Source: Anaerosomatales bacterium
GTDB taxonomy: Bacteria > Actinomycetota > Coriobacteriia > Anaerosomatales > SLCP01
Assembly: GCA_029210645.1 (NCBI GenBank)
Contig: JARGFT010000001.1
Span: 189,035 to 253,034, forward strand
Length of the DNA stretch: 64,000 bases
Direction of reading: 5' to 3'
Shown here: piece after piece, positions 1 through 10,706 of the stretch
Numbering within the stretch: position 1 is the stretch's first letter
How the letters are laid out: each line of letters starts with the position of its first letter
Made by a program: the position numbers and the translations under genes
The notes under the pieces: generated by a model
What the model was told of the DNA's origin: nothing
What the model saw: the letters and a program-made list of their open reading frames with translations, nothing else
Database searches by the model: none

Positions 1-1
1 G

Positions 2-2017
2 CTCGGCGACCGCACCCGGCTGGCCGGCAGCACGGCGGAGCAGGACCTGCGGGTGTGCGGGCTTTCGCACCTGCTCGCTGTCTCCGGGACCCATCTCGGC
101 ATACTCGGGGCCATGATGGCGTGGGTCGCCGCGCGCACTCGGCGCGGGATCCGGGGCAGGGTCGTGCTCGTCACCGGTGTGGCGCTTCTCTACGTCGTGA
201 TGACCGGGGTCCAGCCATCGTCTGTACGCTCGCTCATCATGGGCGCCATGGCGGGAGTCGCCGCCCTGAGCGGCAGGAGGAGCGACGGACTCGCAGCGTT
301 GTCGGCGGCGGCATCGGTCATGCTCGTCGTCGACCCCTACGTCGCGTTCGATGCGGGATTCCGCCTGTCGGTCTCGGCCGTGGCCGGCCTGCTGCTCTTC
401 GCCTCACTGGCCACCCGCTGGGCCGAGGATGCGCTCGGCAGACGCGCGCGTCGCCTTGCCGGACCGCTCGCGCTCACGCTGGTCGCCCAGGCATCGACCC
501 TCCCGGTCGCGATACCGCTCTTCGGAATAGTCTCGCTCGTTTCGCCGCTCGCCAACATCGTCGCCGTGCCTCTCGTGACCGTCGCACTCCTCCTCGGACT
601 GATAGGAGGCACCGTCGGGATGCTCTCTGCGGGTCTCGGGATCGCAGTGCTGAGGACAGCGGCTCTCCCGCTTTCTCTCGTGGCGTCGTTCTCTGAGCGT
701 CTTGCGATGCTTCCGGGGGCTGCGGTCGGTCTGGAGGTCGGGGCCGGACTGCTGGGTGCAGCGGCGCTGCTGTTAGGTTCGGTCGTGTGGGCCTGGTGGC
801 CGCTTCCGGCATCCCGTCGCAGCGCCGGGAGTGTCGTTGCTGCTGTGGCGGTACTCCTGACCGTGCTCGCGGTGGGGTCTCCCGTTGTCTCCGGCCCACG
901 TCTGACCGTGCTCGACGTGGGTCAGGGTGACGCGACCCTTATCCGTGAAGGCAGTGCTGCGGTTCTTGTGGACACCGGTGGGGATCCGGACGCACTCCGT
1001 ACTGCGCTCACCCGGGAGGGCGTGAGGCGACTCGACGCGCTCATCCTGACCCACGACCATGCCGACCACACCGGGGGGATCGCCGGCCTCGTAGGACTTG
1101 TCCGCGTGAAGCGTGTATTCGTGCCTGCCACACAAGATGATCAGGCCTTCGCATCCGTGCGCGGCCACGTGCAGCGCCTGCTGGCATCTGCACGGGAGGG
1201 GGACTCGGCAGAGACACTCGTGGCAGGGGACACTCTGCGCGTTGGTAGTAACGAGCTCAGAGTGCTTTGGCCACAGAACGCGGACGCGAGACTCGACACC
1301 AACGACACGAGCGTCGTGCTCGAGGTCGTCCGTGGCCGTTTCTCTGCCCTTCTCACGGGTGACGCAGAGGAGGCGGTGTGGCGCGCGTTGGAACGCACGG
1401 GTGAGTTGCGAGAGATCGACGTTCTCAAAGTTCCCCATCACGGCAGCACCAACGGGCTCACCGCCGAGGCGCTCGCGATCTGGCGCCCTGTCGTCGCGAT
1501 CATCAGTGTCGGGCAACCCAACGATTTCGCTCACCCCGCCCCGGCGACCCTCGAGCTTCTCGAGGCCGCCGGGGCGCGCGTGATGAGGACCGACACGGAT
1601 GGCACCGTGATGGTGGTGCCCGCGAATGCAGGCTTCAGGGTGCGTGTCCGCGGCAGCGCACAACGGGTGGCGTCCTATGCGACAATCAGGCGTGCAGCGC
1701 CGACCGGTGGTGCCCACCTGCGAACGGCCGAGAGCCAGGGAGATCATGACAGCCCCCGACGTGAGCGACCTCAAGCCCGTCTACCTCATCTACGGCCCCG
1801 AGGAGCTTCTGCTCGATCAGGCAGTGGAGCGATTGAAGCGACGACTCTCGGCCCGTGCCGACCTGGACTTCAACCTCGACGTGTTCGATGCCGAGACCGC
1901 ACAGCCCGCCGACATCGTCGCGGCTGCCAACACCCTTCCGTTCATGTCCGAGCGCCGTCTGGTCATCGTGCGCAGGGCCGACCGCATGACCGCCGACTCT
2001 CTCGGAGTGTTGGCTGA
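2..2017 (+). CDS. comEC: ComEC/Rec2 competence channel protein (5' end outside window; 3' end uncertain)
   Basis: Inner-membrane channel that passes single-stranded DNA into the cytoplasm during natural transformation. The frame is already open at base 2, so the N-terminus is missing. The fragment starts in the Competence domain (SHLLAVSGTHLG, then several membrane helices). The C-terminal metallo-beta-lactamase-like domain carries DVGQGDA, the metal motif THDHADHTGG, LLTGDAEE and VPHHGST, all in family order. The 3' end is odd. No stop occurs in this frame before 2015-2017, so the ORF runs about 270 nt into holA, and the last ~90 residues are Arg/Pro-rich and look like out-of-frame translation. 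Family homology ends around nt 1650-1700. A stop in another frame (TGA 1747-1749) would give the ATGA overlap typical of this genome, so a lost base is possible. Identity is firm; the end coordinate is not. Confidence 0.85.
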   Translation, partial: LGDRTRLAGSTAEQDLRVCGLSHLLAVSGTHLGILGAMMAWVAARTRRGIRGRVVLVTGVALLYVVMTGVQPSSVRSLIMGAMAGVAALSGRRSDGLAALSAAASVMLVVDPYVAFDAGFRLSVSAVAGLLLFASLATRWAEDALGRRARRLAGPLALTLVAQASTLPVAIPLFGIVSLVSPLANIVAVPLVTVALLLGLIGGTVGMLSAGLGIAVLRTAALPLSLVASFSERLAMLPGAAVGLEVGAGLLGAAALLLGSVVWAWWPLPASRRSAGSVVAAVAVLLTVLAVGSPVVSGPRLTVLDVGQGDATLIREGSAAVLVDTGGDPDALRTALTREGVRRLDALILTHDHADHTGGIAGLVGLVRVKRVFVPATQDDQAFASVRGHVQRLLASAREGDSAETLVAGDTLRVGSNELRVLWPQNADARLDTNDTSVVLEVVRGRFSALLTGDAEEAVWRALERTGELREIDVLKVPHHGSTNGLTAEALAIWRPVVAIISVGQPNDFAHPAPATLELLEAAGARVMRTDTDGTVMVVPANAGFRVRVRGSAQRVASYATIRRAAPTGGAHLRTAESQGDHDSPRRERPQARLPHLRPRGASARSGSGAIEATTLGPCRPGLQPRRVRCRDRTARRHRRGCQHPSVHVRAPSGHRAQGRPHDRRLSRSVG

Positions 2018-2726
2018 CTACGCAACCGACCCGAATCCCGAGACGACGCTCGTGCTCGTCGCATCCAAGATCGCGAAGAACCTGCGCATCTACAAGGCGG
2101 TCGACTCGCTTGGTGGTGTCGCGGAGTACAAGGCTCCGGCCAAGCGTGATTACCCGCGGACGGTCGTGGAGATGTTCGCGGACAGGGGCAAGAAGGTCGG
2201 CCTGGACGCTGCGGAGGTGCTTGTCCGTGCCGTCGGTTACGACCTGCGCAGGCTCTCGGTGGAAATCGAGAAGGTCATCTCGTTCACCGGTGATGAGATC
2301 ACGCTGTCGCGAGACGAGATCGAACAGGTCATGTCGACGACGGCGCCCACGTCGGTCTTCGACCTTCTCGATGCCTTCGGTTCACGCGACTGCCGAACCG
2401 CGATGCGCCTGCTCTCGGCGCTGCTGGACGAGGGGGAGTCGGTTCACGGGGTTCACGCGATGAGTGTGAGACACGTCAGGAACCTGCTGTCAGCCCGGGC
2501 GCTGCTCGAGCGCGACGACACGGGATCGCCGACGGCGCTGATCAGCCGGGAGGTCGGGGTACGCGAGTGGCAGGCGCGCAAGCTGGCGACGCAAGCGCGC
2601 CGCTTCGACGCCACGGAGTTGATCGCCGCACTCGTCTCTGCTGCCAAGAGTGAGGCGAAAATGAAAACGAGCCGGGATCCCCGACTCGCCTTCGAGACCT
2701 GGTTGCTCGAGGTGTGCGGGCGCTAA
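1746..2726 (+). CDS. holA: DNA polymerase III subunit delta
   Basis: Clamp-loader delta subunit, which opens the beta sliding clamp during replication. The 326 residues begin [20 protein letters not shown], the usual HolA opening (YLIYGxEExL), followed by the AAA+-like fold without a functional Walker A and the C-terminal helical collar domain. The frame is open upstream of ATG 1746, but homology begins here. This is also where a TGA in another frame would overlap as ATGA. It follows comEC, as in many bacteria. Its stop codon overlaps the stop of convergent rpsT (bases 2723-2726), also a common arrangement. Confidence 0.9.
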   Translation: MTAPDVSDLKPVYLIYGPEELLLDQAVERLKRRLSARADLDFNLDVFDAETAQPADIVAAANTLPFMSERRLVIVRRADRMTADSLGVLADYATDPNPETTLVLVASKIAKNLRIYKAVDSLGGVAEYKAPAKRDYPRTVVEMFADRGKKVGLDAAEVLVRAVGYDLRRLSVEIEKVISFTGDEITLSRDEIEQVMSTTAPTSVFDLLDAFGSRDCRTAMRLLSALLDEGESVHGVHAMSVRHVRNLLSARALLERDDTGSPTALISREVGVREWQARKLATQARRFDATELIAALVSAAKSEAKMKTSRDPRLAFETWLLEVCGR

Positions 2727-2989
2727 CCCTCGACCTCGGTGGCGCGCTTTGCGATGCCCGACTTGCGATTCGCGGCTTGATTCTTGTGAATGACACCCTT
2801 GGACGCTGCACGGTCGAGCAGGCGCGAGGCCTCTGCGGCAGCCTTCGTGGCGGCGTCGCTGTCGCCCTCGGCAATGGCAGCGTCGACCTTCTTGACCGCG
2901 GTCTTGATCTCTGACTTGACCGCCTTGTTCCGCTCGTGCGCCTTAGCATTGGTCAGCACGCGCTTCTTCTGGCTCTTGATGTTGGCCAC
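2723..2989 (-). CDS. rpsT: 30S ribosomal protein S20
   Basis: Small basic protein (88 residues) that binds 16S rRNA and helps 30S assembly. The GTG start at 2989 gives the typical N-terminus (V/M)[20 protein letters not shown] Shine-Dalgarno sequence lies about 10 nt upstream on the minus strand. The Lys/Arg/Ala-rich helical hairpin continues to the end. The longer upstream frame adds 22 residues with no homology and was not used. It is monocistronic, convergent with holA and divergent from lepA, as in many Gram-positive genomes. Its own promoter leaves a leader of about 60 nt, where S20 autoregulation could act. Confidence 0.93.
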   Translation of the reverse strand: MANIKSQKKRVLTNAKAHERNKAVKSEIKTAVKKVDAAIAEGDSDAATKAAAEASRLLDRAASKGVIHKNQAANRKSGIAKRATEVEG

Positions 2990-3055
2990 TGATACGGATC
3001 CTCTCAACTCAGCTGTGATGCCCGTTGCCGCAGTGGGGTGCAGGCGAACCCGCAA

Positions 3056-3084
3056 AGTCTATCACACGCATTCGTCCGCGGGAA
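3056..3084 (-). promoter_or_regulatory. Predicted sigma-70-type promoter for rpsT
   Basis: On the minus strand, TTCCCG (3084-3079) and TAGACT (3061-3056) are separated by 17 nt. The -10 is preceded by TGA, giving an extended -10. The predicted transcript starts about 60 nt upstream of the rpsT GTG. Confidence 0.5.
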
Positions 3085-3129
3085 GACATCATTGAGAGCA
3101 CCAGTCGTACGCCTGCCAGAACAGGCTCG

Positions 3130-3158
3130 TTCACGCGCGCTGTCCACCCTGCTACACT
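3130..3158 (+). promoter_or_regulatory. Predicted promoter for lepA, possibly leaderless
   Basis: TTCACG (3130-3135), a 17-nt spacer and TACACT (3153-3158). The predicted start point falls within about 3 nt of the lepA ATG at 3168. No Shine-Dalgarno sequence is visible before that ATG, so leaderless translation is likely. Confidence 0.5.
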
Positions 3159-3167
3159 TTCGCAGAC

Positions 3168-4962
<1,795 letters not shown>

Positions 4963-4970
<8 letters not shown>

Positions 4971-6234
4971 TCCGGGTCACACGAACCCGAACCCACCCGG
5001 GAGGCCGCTGACCGCCTCCCTCTACGTGCACGTCCCGTTCTGCGTTCTCAAGTGCGCCTACTGCGACTTCCACTCCGCGCCTATCTCCGACGAGCCCGGC
5101 ATGGCCGATCACTTCGCATGGGCGGTCGGCGAGGGAGCGTCGCACTGGGCGGCGCTCGGAGCCCTCGACGATGTCGCGAGTATCTACATTGGCGGGGGAA
5201 CGCCGACCACGCTCGGTCCTTCGTTGGTGTCGCTCGTCGAGTCGGTGCAGCGCGGCGCACGACTTGTGTCCGATGCCGAGATCACGGTGGAGACGAACCC
5301 CGACACCACGGATCCGGCGCTTGCCGGGCGTCTGATCGGCTCGGGAGTGACCCGTTTCTCGCTCGGAGTGCAATCCTTCGACGATGCCGTCCTGCGCATC
5401 CTCGGGCGTTGCCACACCGCCACTTCCGCACGGCGAGCCGTCGACGCGCTGCTCGACACGGGTGCGCGGGTCTCCGTCGATCTCATGTGCGGGATTCCCG
5501 GCCAAACCCTCGACTCATGGACCGCGTCGGTCGAGGCAGCGCTGGCGTCCGGCGTCGGGCACGTGAGCGTCTATCCGCTTACGCTCGAGGAAGGAACGCC
5601 GCTCGCAATCGCCGCACGCGTCGGCGAGTTCGATGCCCCGGATGACGACCTCGCGGCTGACATGATGCAGGCTGCGTGCGAGCTGCTGGGAGCCGGCGGG
5701 CTGCAACGGTACGAGGTCGCAAGCTACGCACGGCCCGGCGAGGAGAGCACCCACAATTCCGGTTACTGGACCGGGCGTCCGTACGTGGGCATCGGACCCT
5801 CGGCAGCAAGCATGCTGCCCGCGGCGCTGTTCGAGGCTGCGATCGCGTGCGAAGCGTGGAGCGATCCCGGCGTTGCCGGCGTCGGCAAGACACTGGACAG
5901 TGTGCCCCCCGGGACCAGCCGGGTCCGCTTCCTGCGGTCTGCGGACACGACCGCCTTCCTGAGGAAGCCGGTGGGCCCGCCGGAGGAGGTCGAGTTCCTC
6001 ACGCCCGCGCAAGCCGCTGCAGAAGACGCGATGCTCGGCCTCAGACTGGCCGAGGGGATCACCGAAGAGTTGGCCGAGCGGGCAGGCGGTACCGAGATAC
6101 TCGGCACGCTCGAGGCGCGCGGTCTCGTCGAGCACGTCGCCGGTCGATGGCGCGTGACGGAGACCGGGTGGCTGCTGGGCAACGAGGTCTTCGAAGCCGT
6201 GTGGCACGCGGGGACCCGTCGCGGACTGGCCTAG
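4963..6234 (+). CDS. hemW: Radical SAM heme chaperone HemW (coproporphyrinogen III oxidase-like)
   Basis: Radical SAM protein of the HemN/HemW family. It has the cluster motif C27-x3-C31-x2-C34 ([10 protein letters not shown]) near the N-terminus, the GGGTPT motif, and the [18 protein letters not shown] segment typical of this family. At 423 residues it is the short HemW form, which binds heme and lacks oxidase activity in studied members. The ATG at 4963 overlaps the end of lepA, with AAGGTGG just upstream. A more upstream start at 4936 would only add shadow sequence. Its stop codon lies inside the CIRCE element that controls hrcA. Confidence 0.9.
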
Positions 6235-6257
6235 CACTCGCTATAATCGAGTGCCAG
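6231..6257 (+). promoter_or_regulatory. CIRCE operator with embedded -10 element
   Basis: CTAGCACTC, a 9-nt spacer and GAGTGCCAG match the HrcA-binding CIRCE consensus (TTAGCACTC-N9-GAGTGCTAA) at 8/9 and 7/9 positions, with exact spacing. The spacer contains a perfect TATAAT (6242-6247), so bound HrcA would cover the promoter. It lies about 50 nt upstream of hrcA and overlaps the hemW stop. No good -35 is visible. Confidence 0.88.
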
Positions 6258-6309
6258 CACCGATGCCGGTGCGCACGGCCGTGAGAGACGGATCCAGGGG
6301 TGAGTATCG

Positions 6310-7341
6310 ATGCTCAACGAGCGTCGGCGTCGCGTTCTGAAGGCGCTAGTGGAGGAGTACATAGTCAGCGGTCAGCCAGTGGGCTCGAAGCTCCTGGTCG
6401 ACTGCTACCATCTCGAGTGCAGCCCGGCGACGGTCCGTAGCGAGTTGGCTGCACTCGAGGAGACCGGCTACGTCTACCAGCCACACGTCTCATCGGGTCG
6501 CGTGCCGACCGACACCGGCTACCGGGCGTTCGTGGACGAGCTGCTCGAAACCGGTGAGCCAGCGGTGGAGAACGAGGCGCTCCAGGTGCGGCGCGGCTAT
6601 CTCGAGATCGCCGGGGAGATCGACGAGCTCATCCGCCAGACCTCTGTCGCACTTTCGCATCTCACCCACTACGTAGCGGTCGTGATGGCTCCCACGCTGA
6701 ACCTCTCGCGCATCAAGAGGGTCGATCTCGTCTCGATGGGACCGCGCCGGGCGCTACTCGTGGTGATCACCGAGAGCGGGCAGGTCGTGAGCCGCCACGT
6801 CGCGCTCTCGGACGACACGACTCCCGAGCGGCTGGCCGAGGCGGAGCGCGCCCTGAACGCATCGCTTGCCGACAAGCGGGCGGTCGAGGTGCTTCCATTG
6901 CGACGGGCGATGGACACGGGCCGAGCCGGGGATGCGCTTCTCGCTGAGATCACGGGCCAGGTGCTGGAGTGTCTCGAGGAGGCGGACCGCGACCGGTTGT
7001 ATCACGTGGGCGTCCCTGAGTTGCTCGCGCTTCCGGAGTTCTCCGACACGTCGTTGGTCCGCCCGTTCCTCACCGTACTCGAGGACGGACTCGTGATGCT
7101 GGAGACGCTCTCCGAAGTGATGCGCGACGGCGGGCTCACCGTCCGGATCGGGAGCGAGAACCGTGCACGGGAACTCGGCCACATGAGCCTCGTCGCCACG
7201 AAGTACGGATCCGAGAGCGCCGACGGCATCGTCGGCGTCATCGGACCGACACGGATGGATTACTCGCGCTCGATCGCGGCCGTGCACAGTGCTGCCGAGG
7301 GGCTCTCGGAGGCCCTCGGGGGATCGGCCGAGAACGCCTGA
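6310..7341 (+). CDS. hrcA: Heat-inducible transcription repressor HrcA
   Basis: Repressor of class I heat-shock genes, which binds CIRCE and is maintained in active form by GroEL in studied bacteria. The 343 residues start MLNERRRRVLKALVEEYIVSGQPVGS, the typical HrcA winged-helix opening. The recognition region (CSPATVRSELAALEETGY) and the C-terminal GAF-like dimerisation domain follow. AGGGGTGA precedes ATG 6310. A CIRCE element lies immediately upstream, so the gene represses itself. dnaJ is next, and neither grpE nor dnaK is present between them. Confidence 0.96.
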   Translation: MLNERRRRVLKALVEEYIVSGQPVGSKLLVDCYHLECSPATVRSELAALEETGYVYQPHVSSGRVPTDTGYRAFVDELLETGEPAVENEALQVRRGYLEIAGEIDELIRQTSVALSHLTHYVAVVMAPTLNLSRIKRVDLVSMGPRRALLVVITESGQVVSRHVALSDDTTPERLAEAERALNASLADKRAVEVLPLRRAMDTGRAGDALLAEITGQVLECLEEADRDRLYHVGVPELLALPEFSDTSLVRPFLTVLEDGLVMLETLSEVMRDGGLTVRIGSENRARELGHMSLVATKYGSESADGIVGVIGPTRMDYSRSIAAVHSAAEGLSEALGGSAENA

Positions 7342-7393
7342 GGCGGGACGGCACACCGCCGGACCAAGCGACCGTACGTACGAAGGAGTGAAG

Positions 7394-8515
7394 GTGTCAG
7401 CAGGTACCAAGGACTACTACGCCGTGCTCGGTGTTGAGCGAACGGCCACCGAGATCGAGATCAAGAAGGCGTTCCGGCGCAAGGCGCGGGAGTGCCACCC
7501 GGATGTATGCAACGATCACGACGCGGAAGAACGATTCAAGTCCGTGAATGAGGCCTACGACGTCCTGTCCGACCAGTCGAAGCGGGAGATGTACGACCGT
7601 TTCGGCACGGTCGACCCGCGCATGGGTGGTGGTGCTCCGGACATCGGTGACATCTTCGGCGGCGGTTTCGGGATGGACGATCTGTTCAGCGTCTTCTTCG
7701 GCGGCATGGCGGGTGGTGCATCGCGGCGGGCGCGCACCCAGGGCCGTGACATGGCGGTTCAGATCACGATCACGCTCGAGGAGGCAGCCGAAGGCGTCGC
7801 CAGAGAGATCGCGGTGAACCGTCTCGTGCCCTGCGACGAGTGCGGCGCAAGCGGATCGAGCGACGGGTCCGGAACATCTGAGTGCCCCGATTGTGGCGGG
7901 GCGGGTCAGCGCCGTACCCAGCAGCGCACCTTCCTCGGCGTCATGCAGACGGTGTCGCCCTGCGAGCGGTGTTCGGCGACCGGGCACGTCATCGATTCGC
8001 CCTGTACCGAGTGCTCAGGTCAGGGGAGGGTGCCCGACCGAGACCACGTGACGATCGAAGTCCCGGCAGGTGTCGACGATGGCAACCAGATCCGCATGCG
8101 CGGAATGGGTGAGGCCGGCTTCAGGGGTGCGGCTGCCGGCGACCTGATCGTGACCGTCCGGGTGGCCCCGCACGAGTTCCTCCACCGCGAGGGGTCGGAC
8201 CTGCACGCGCGCATGCCGCTCACGGTGACCGAGGCGGCTCTCGGGACCGAGATGGAGGTGCCGGGCATCGATGGCGACGTCGCCGTTGCAGTTCCCGCGG
8301 GCACTCAGTTCGGAGACCAGTTGCGCGTGCGTGGCGCTGGGATGCCCCGCCTGCGCGGCTCGGGACGCGGGGACCTGATCGTTCATGCGGCCGTGGAGAT
8401 ACCCCGCAAGCTCACCAAGGAGCAGCGCGAGATCCTCGGTCAGCTTGCCGCCACGTTCGGGGAGGAGCCGCGTGCGACCCCCCTCGACCGGCTGAAGGAG
8501 TGGCTCACCGGCTGA
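7394..8515 (+). CDS. dnaJ: Chaperone protein DnaJ (type I Hsp40)
   Basis: Co-chaperone that stimulates DnaK ATPase and binds unfolded proteins. The J domain opens with TKDYYAVLGV and contains the HPD triad at residues 35-37. A Gly/Phe-rich linker follows, then the zinc region (about 147-211) with four CxxCxGxG-type repeats: CDECGASG, CPDCGGAG, CERCSATG and CTECSGQG. The C-terminal substrate domains complete a 373-residue protein. The GTG start at 7394 has AAGGAG upstream; the longer frame is not homologous. It is 52 nt after hrcA and probably under CIRCE control. Confidence 0.95.
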   Translation: MSAGTKDYYAVLGVERTATEIEIKKAFRRKARECHPDVCNDHDAEERFKSVNEAYDVLSDQSKREMYDRFGTVDPRMGGGAPDIGDIFGGGFGMDDLFSVFFGGMAGGASRRARTQGRDMAVQITITLEEAAEGVAREIAVNRLVPCDECGASGSSDGSGTSECPDCGGAGQRRTQQRTFLGVMQTVSPCERCSATGHVIDSPCTECSGQGRVPDRDHVTIEVPAGVDDGNQIRMRGMGEAGFRGAAAGDLIVTVRVAPHEFLHREGSDLHARMPLTVTEAALGTEMEVPGIDGDVAVAVPAGTQFGDQLRVRGAGMPRLRGSGRGDLIVHAAVEIPRKLTKEQREILGQLAATFGEEPRATPLDRLKEWLTG

Positions 8516-8540
8516 CGTCGGACGGCTGAAACGAGGAGCG

Positions 8541-9317
8541 GTGTCTTCACACAGGTTCTTCCTCGAATCCATGCTCGCATCGGGTGAGGGTCCCGTTGCC
8601 CTCTCCCTGTCGCCCGCTGACCTGCATCACGCGGTCGCGGCGTTGCGCCTCTCTGTTGGAGACGAGATGAGCGTGGTCGAGCCCGACGGGTCGGCCTGGA
8701 TCGTCAGGGTTACGGCGATAGCCCCGGACGGGCTGGAAGCCGAGCGCCTCGAGCGGCGTGCGGATGCACCGCCGTACCGGATCACGCTGATACAGGCGGT
8801 CGCCAAGGGTGCGAAGGTCGATCTCGTGGTAGAGAAGGCCACGGAGCTCAACATCGAGGCGGTGCTCCCGGTACTCACGGAGCGATCGATCGTTCGCCTC
8901 GATCCGGACAAGGTACGCTCCCGAGGTGAGAGGTGGCGCCGGGTCGCGCTCGCCGCCGCGAAGCAGTCCCAGCGCACGACCGTACCGGTTGTCGCCGACC
9001 CGATGCCGCTCGCCGGGGTGGTGCACCTGCTGTCCGCCTTCGACGTCGTGCTCGTGGTGTGGGAGGACGCAGCGGCGACGGGGCCCGGCATCGGCCAGGC
9101 ACTCGACGAGGCCGCGGTTACCTCCACGAGCCGCGTAGGAATCGTCGTCGGTCCGGAGGGCGGGCTGAGTGCCGACGAGGTCTACGCTCTGAAGGCCGCT
9201 GGCGCCCGGGCCGTTACGCTCGGCGACACCGTGTTGCGCAGCGAGACCGCGGGGATCGTCGCGGCGGCTATCTGCACGTACGAGCTCGGAGGGCTCGGTG
9301 GACGTCCGCGTGGCTGA
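8541..9317 (+). CDS. rsmE: 16S rRNA (uracil1498-N3)-methyltransferase
   Basis: SPOUT-fold methyltransferase for U1498 of 16S rRNA. The 258 residues carry the N-terminal PUA-like region (LSPADLHHAVAALRLSVGD) and the SAM-binding knot motifs GIVVGPEGGLS and LGDTVLRSETAG. The GTG start at 8541 follows GAGGAG. The gene often sits after dnaJ, and here is likely part of the hrcA-dnaJ transcript. Its 3' end overlaps mtaB by 20 nt. Confidence 0.92.
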   Translation: MSSHRFFLESMLASGEGPVALSLSPADLHHAVAALRLSVGDEMSVVEPDGSAWIVRVTAIAPDGLEAERLERRADAPPYRITLIQAVAKGAKVDLVVEKATELNIEAVLPVLTERSIVRLDPDKVRSRGERWRRVALAAAKQSQRTTVPVVADPMPLAGVVHLLSAFDVVLVVWEDAAATGPGIGQALDEAAVTSTSRVGIVVGPEGGLSADEVYALKAAGARAVTLGDTVLRSETAGIVAAAICTYELGGLGGRPRG

Positions 9318-10596
9318 CCGGACCCGGCAGCGCGCGCGTCCGGCCCCCACGGTCTTCGTGCGCACCCTCGGCTGCAAGGTGAATCGCACGGAGAGCGAGC
9401 AGATCGCCGCGGCCCTGATCGGGGAGGGCGCGGTGCTCGGTCCGGAGGAAGAGGCGTCGGTGGTCATCATCAACACGTGCACCGTCACCGGCGAAGCCGA
9501 CCGGAAGGCCCGTAAGGCGGTGCGGCACGCTCTCGGCGCGGCGTCTTCCCCCGTCGTCGTGGTGACCGGCTGCCTCGCTGCCCTGGATGCTGAAGGGCTC
9601 GAATCGCTCGGCGGACGGGTCGTCGTCGAGCCCGACAAGGAGCGGGTGGGCGCGCGGGTCTCGGCGCTCCTCGACGTACAGGACTCGCCCCGTGGGGCGG
9701 TGGTTCGTCATGGAGAAGCGTTCCGGATACGGGCTGGCGTGAAGGTCGAGGACGGGTGTGACGCCTTCTGTGCCTACTGTATCGTGCCGTTCGCCCGGGG
9801 TACCCCGCGCTCGGTGAGCCTTCGCAACGTGCTGAGCGAGGTAAGAGCTCTCGTCGCTTCCGGTACTGCCGAGGTCGTCCTTACCGGCATCAACATCGGT
9901 AGGTACTCCTCTGACGGACGTGGACTCGCCGGACTCGTCGAGGCGGTGGCGGGCACCGGCGTGCGTCGTATCAGGATCTCCAGCGTCGAGCCGCTCGATC
10001 TGACCGAGGAACTGCTCGGCGTGTTCGCTGCAACGCCGCAGCTCTGCCGGCACCTGCACGTGCCGCTGCAGTCCGGGTCGGACGCGGTTCTTGCGTCGAT
10101 GGAGCGCGGTTACACGTCAGAGGAGTACCGAAAGCGCATCGCCCTGGTGCGCGACCGAATCGCGGACGTCGCGATCACCACCGACGTGATGGTGGGCTTT
10201 CCCGGCGAGTCGGCACAGGACTTCGAGGATACGCTCGAGCTCACCAGAGAGATCGGCTTCACGCGCCTCCACGTCTTCCGCTACTCGAAGCGGGAGGGGA
10301 CGGCGGCTGCGGCGATGCCCTTCCAGGTCGCCCCGGAGGAGAGCGCGCGTCGCGCACGGGTGCTTCGAGGCCAGGACCGTCACCTCCGGGCGACCTATGC
10401 CGCCTTGCGCCGAGGGCAGGAGGCCGAGCTTCTGGTCGAGGAGGTCTCGAACGGCGTGGCCGGTCGCGTCGCCGTCGGGACGACGGGCGACTATCTGCGT
10501 GCGAGCATCGGAGCGGATGATGTCGCCCCCGGCGATCTCCTGCGGGTGCGGCTGGGTGACGAGGTCTGTGGCGTACTCGTCGCCGAGCGTCTCTGA
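9298..10596 (+). CDS. mtaB: tRNA (t6A37) methylthiotransferase MtaB
   Basis: Radical SAM enzyme that converts t6A to ms2t6A at position 37 of ANN-decoding tRNAs. The N-terminal UPF0004 domain binds a second [4Fe-4S] cluster (RTLGCKVNRTES, NTCTVT, VTGCLA). The radical SAM motif CDAFCAYCIVPFARG is followed by a C-terminal TRAM-like domain; total 432 residues. The GTG at 9298 has GGAGGG upstream and lies within rsmE. A second in-frame GTG at 9310 is possible. Last gene of the CIRCE-controlled unit. Confidence 0.92.
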   Translation: MDVRVADRTRQRARPAPTVFVRTLGCKVNRTESEQIAAALIGEGAVLGPEEEASVVIINTCTVTGEADRKARKAVRHALGAASSPVVVVTGCLAALDAEGLESLGGRVVVEPDKERVGARVSALLDVQDSPRGAVVRHGEAFRIRAGVKVEDGCDAFCAYCIVPFARGTPRSVSLRNVLSEVRALVASGTAEVVLTGINIGRYSSDGRGLAGLVEAVAGTGVRRIRISSVEPLDLTEELLGVFAATPQLCRHLHVPLQSGSDAVLASMERGYTSEEYRKRIALVRDRIADVAITTDVMVGFPGESAQDFEDTLELTREIGFTRLHVFRYSKREGTAAAAMPFQVAPEESARRARVLRGQDRHLRATYAALRRGQEAELLVEEVSNGVAGRVAVGTTGDYLRASIGADDVAPGDLLRVRLGDEVCGVLVAERL

Positions 10597-10706
10597 GGCG
10601 GTCCGGCACGCCTGCCATGGTAGGATTGCAAGGTAGAGGGTAGTGAATCCCCATACGACAACGACGCCGGTCTTCCGGCATGCGAAGAACAGAAGGTGCA
10701 CCCCTG

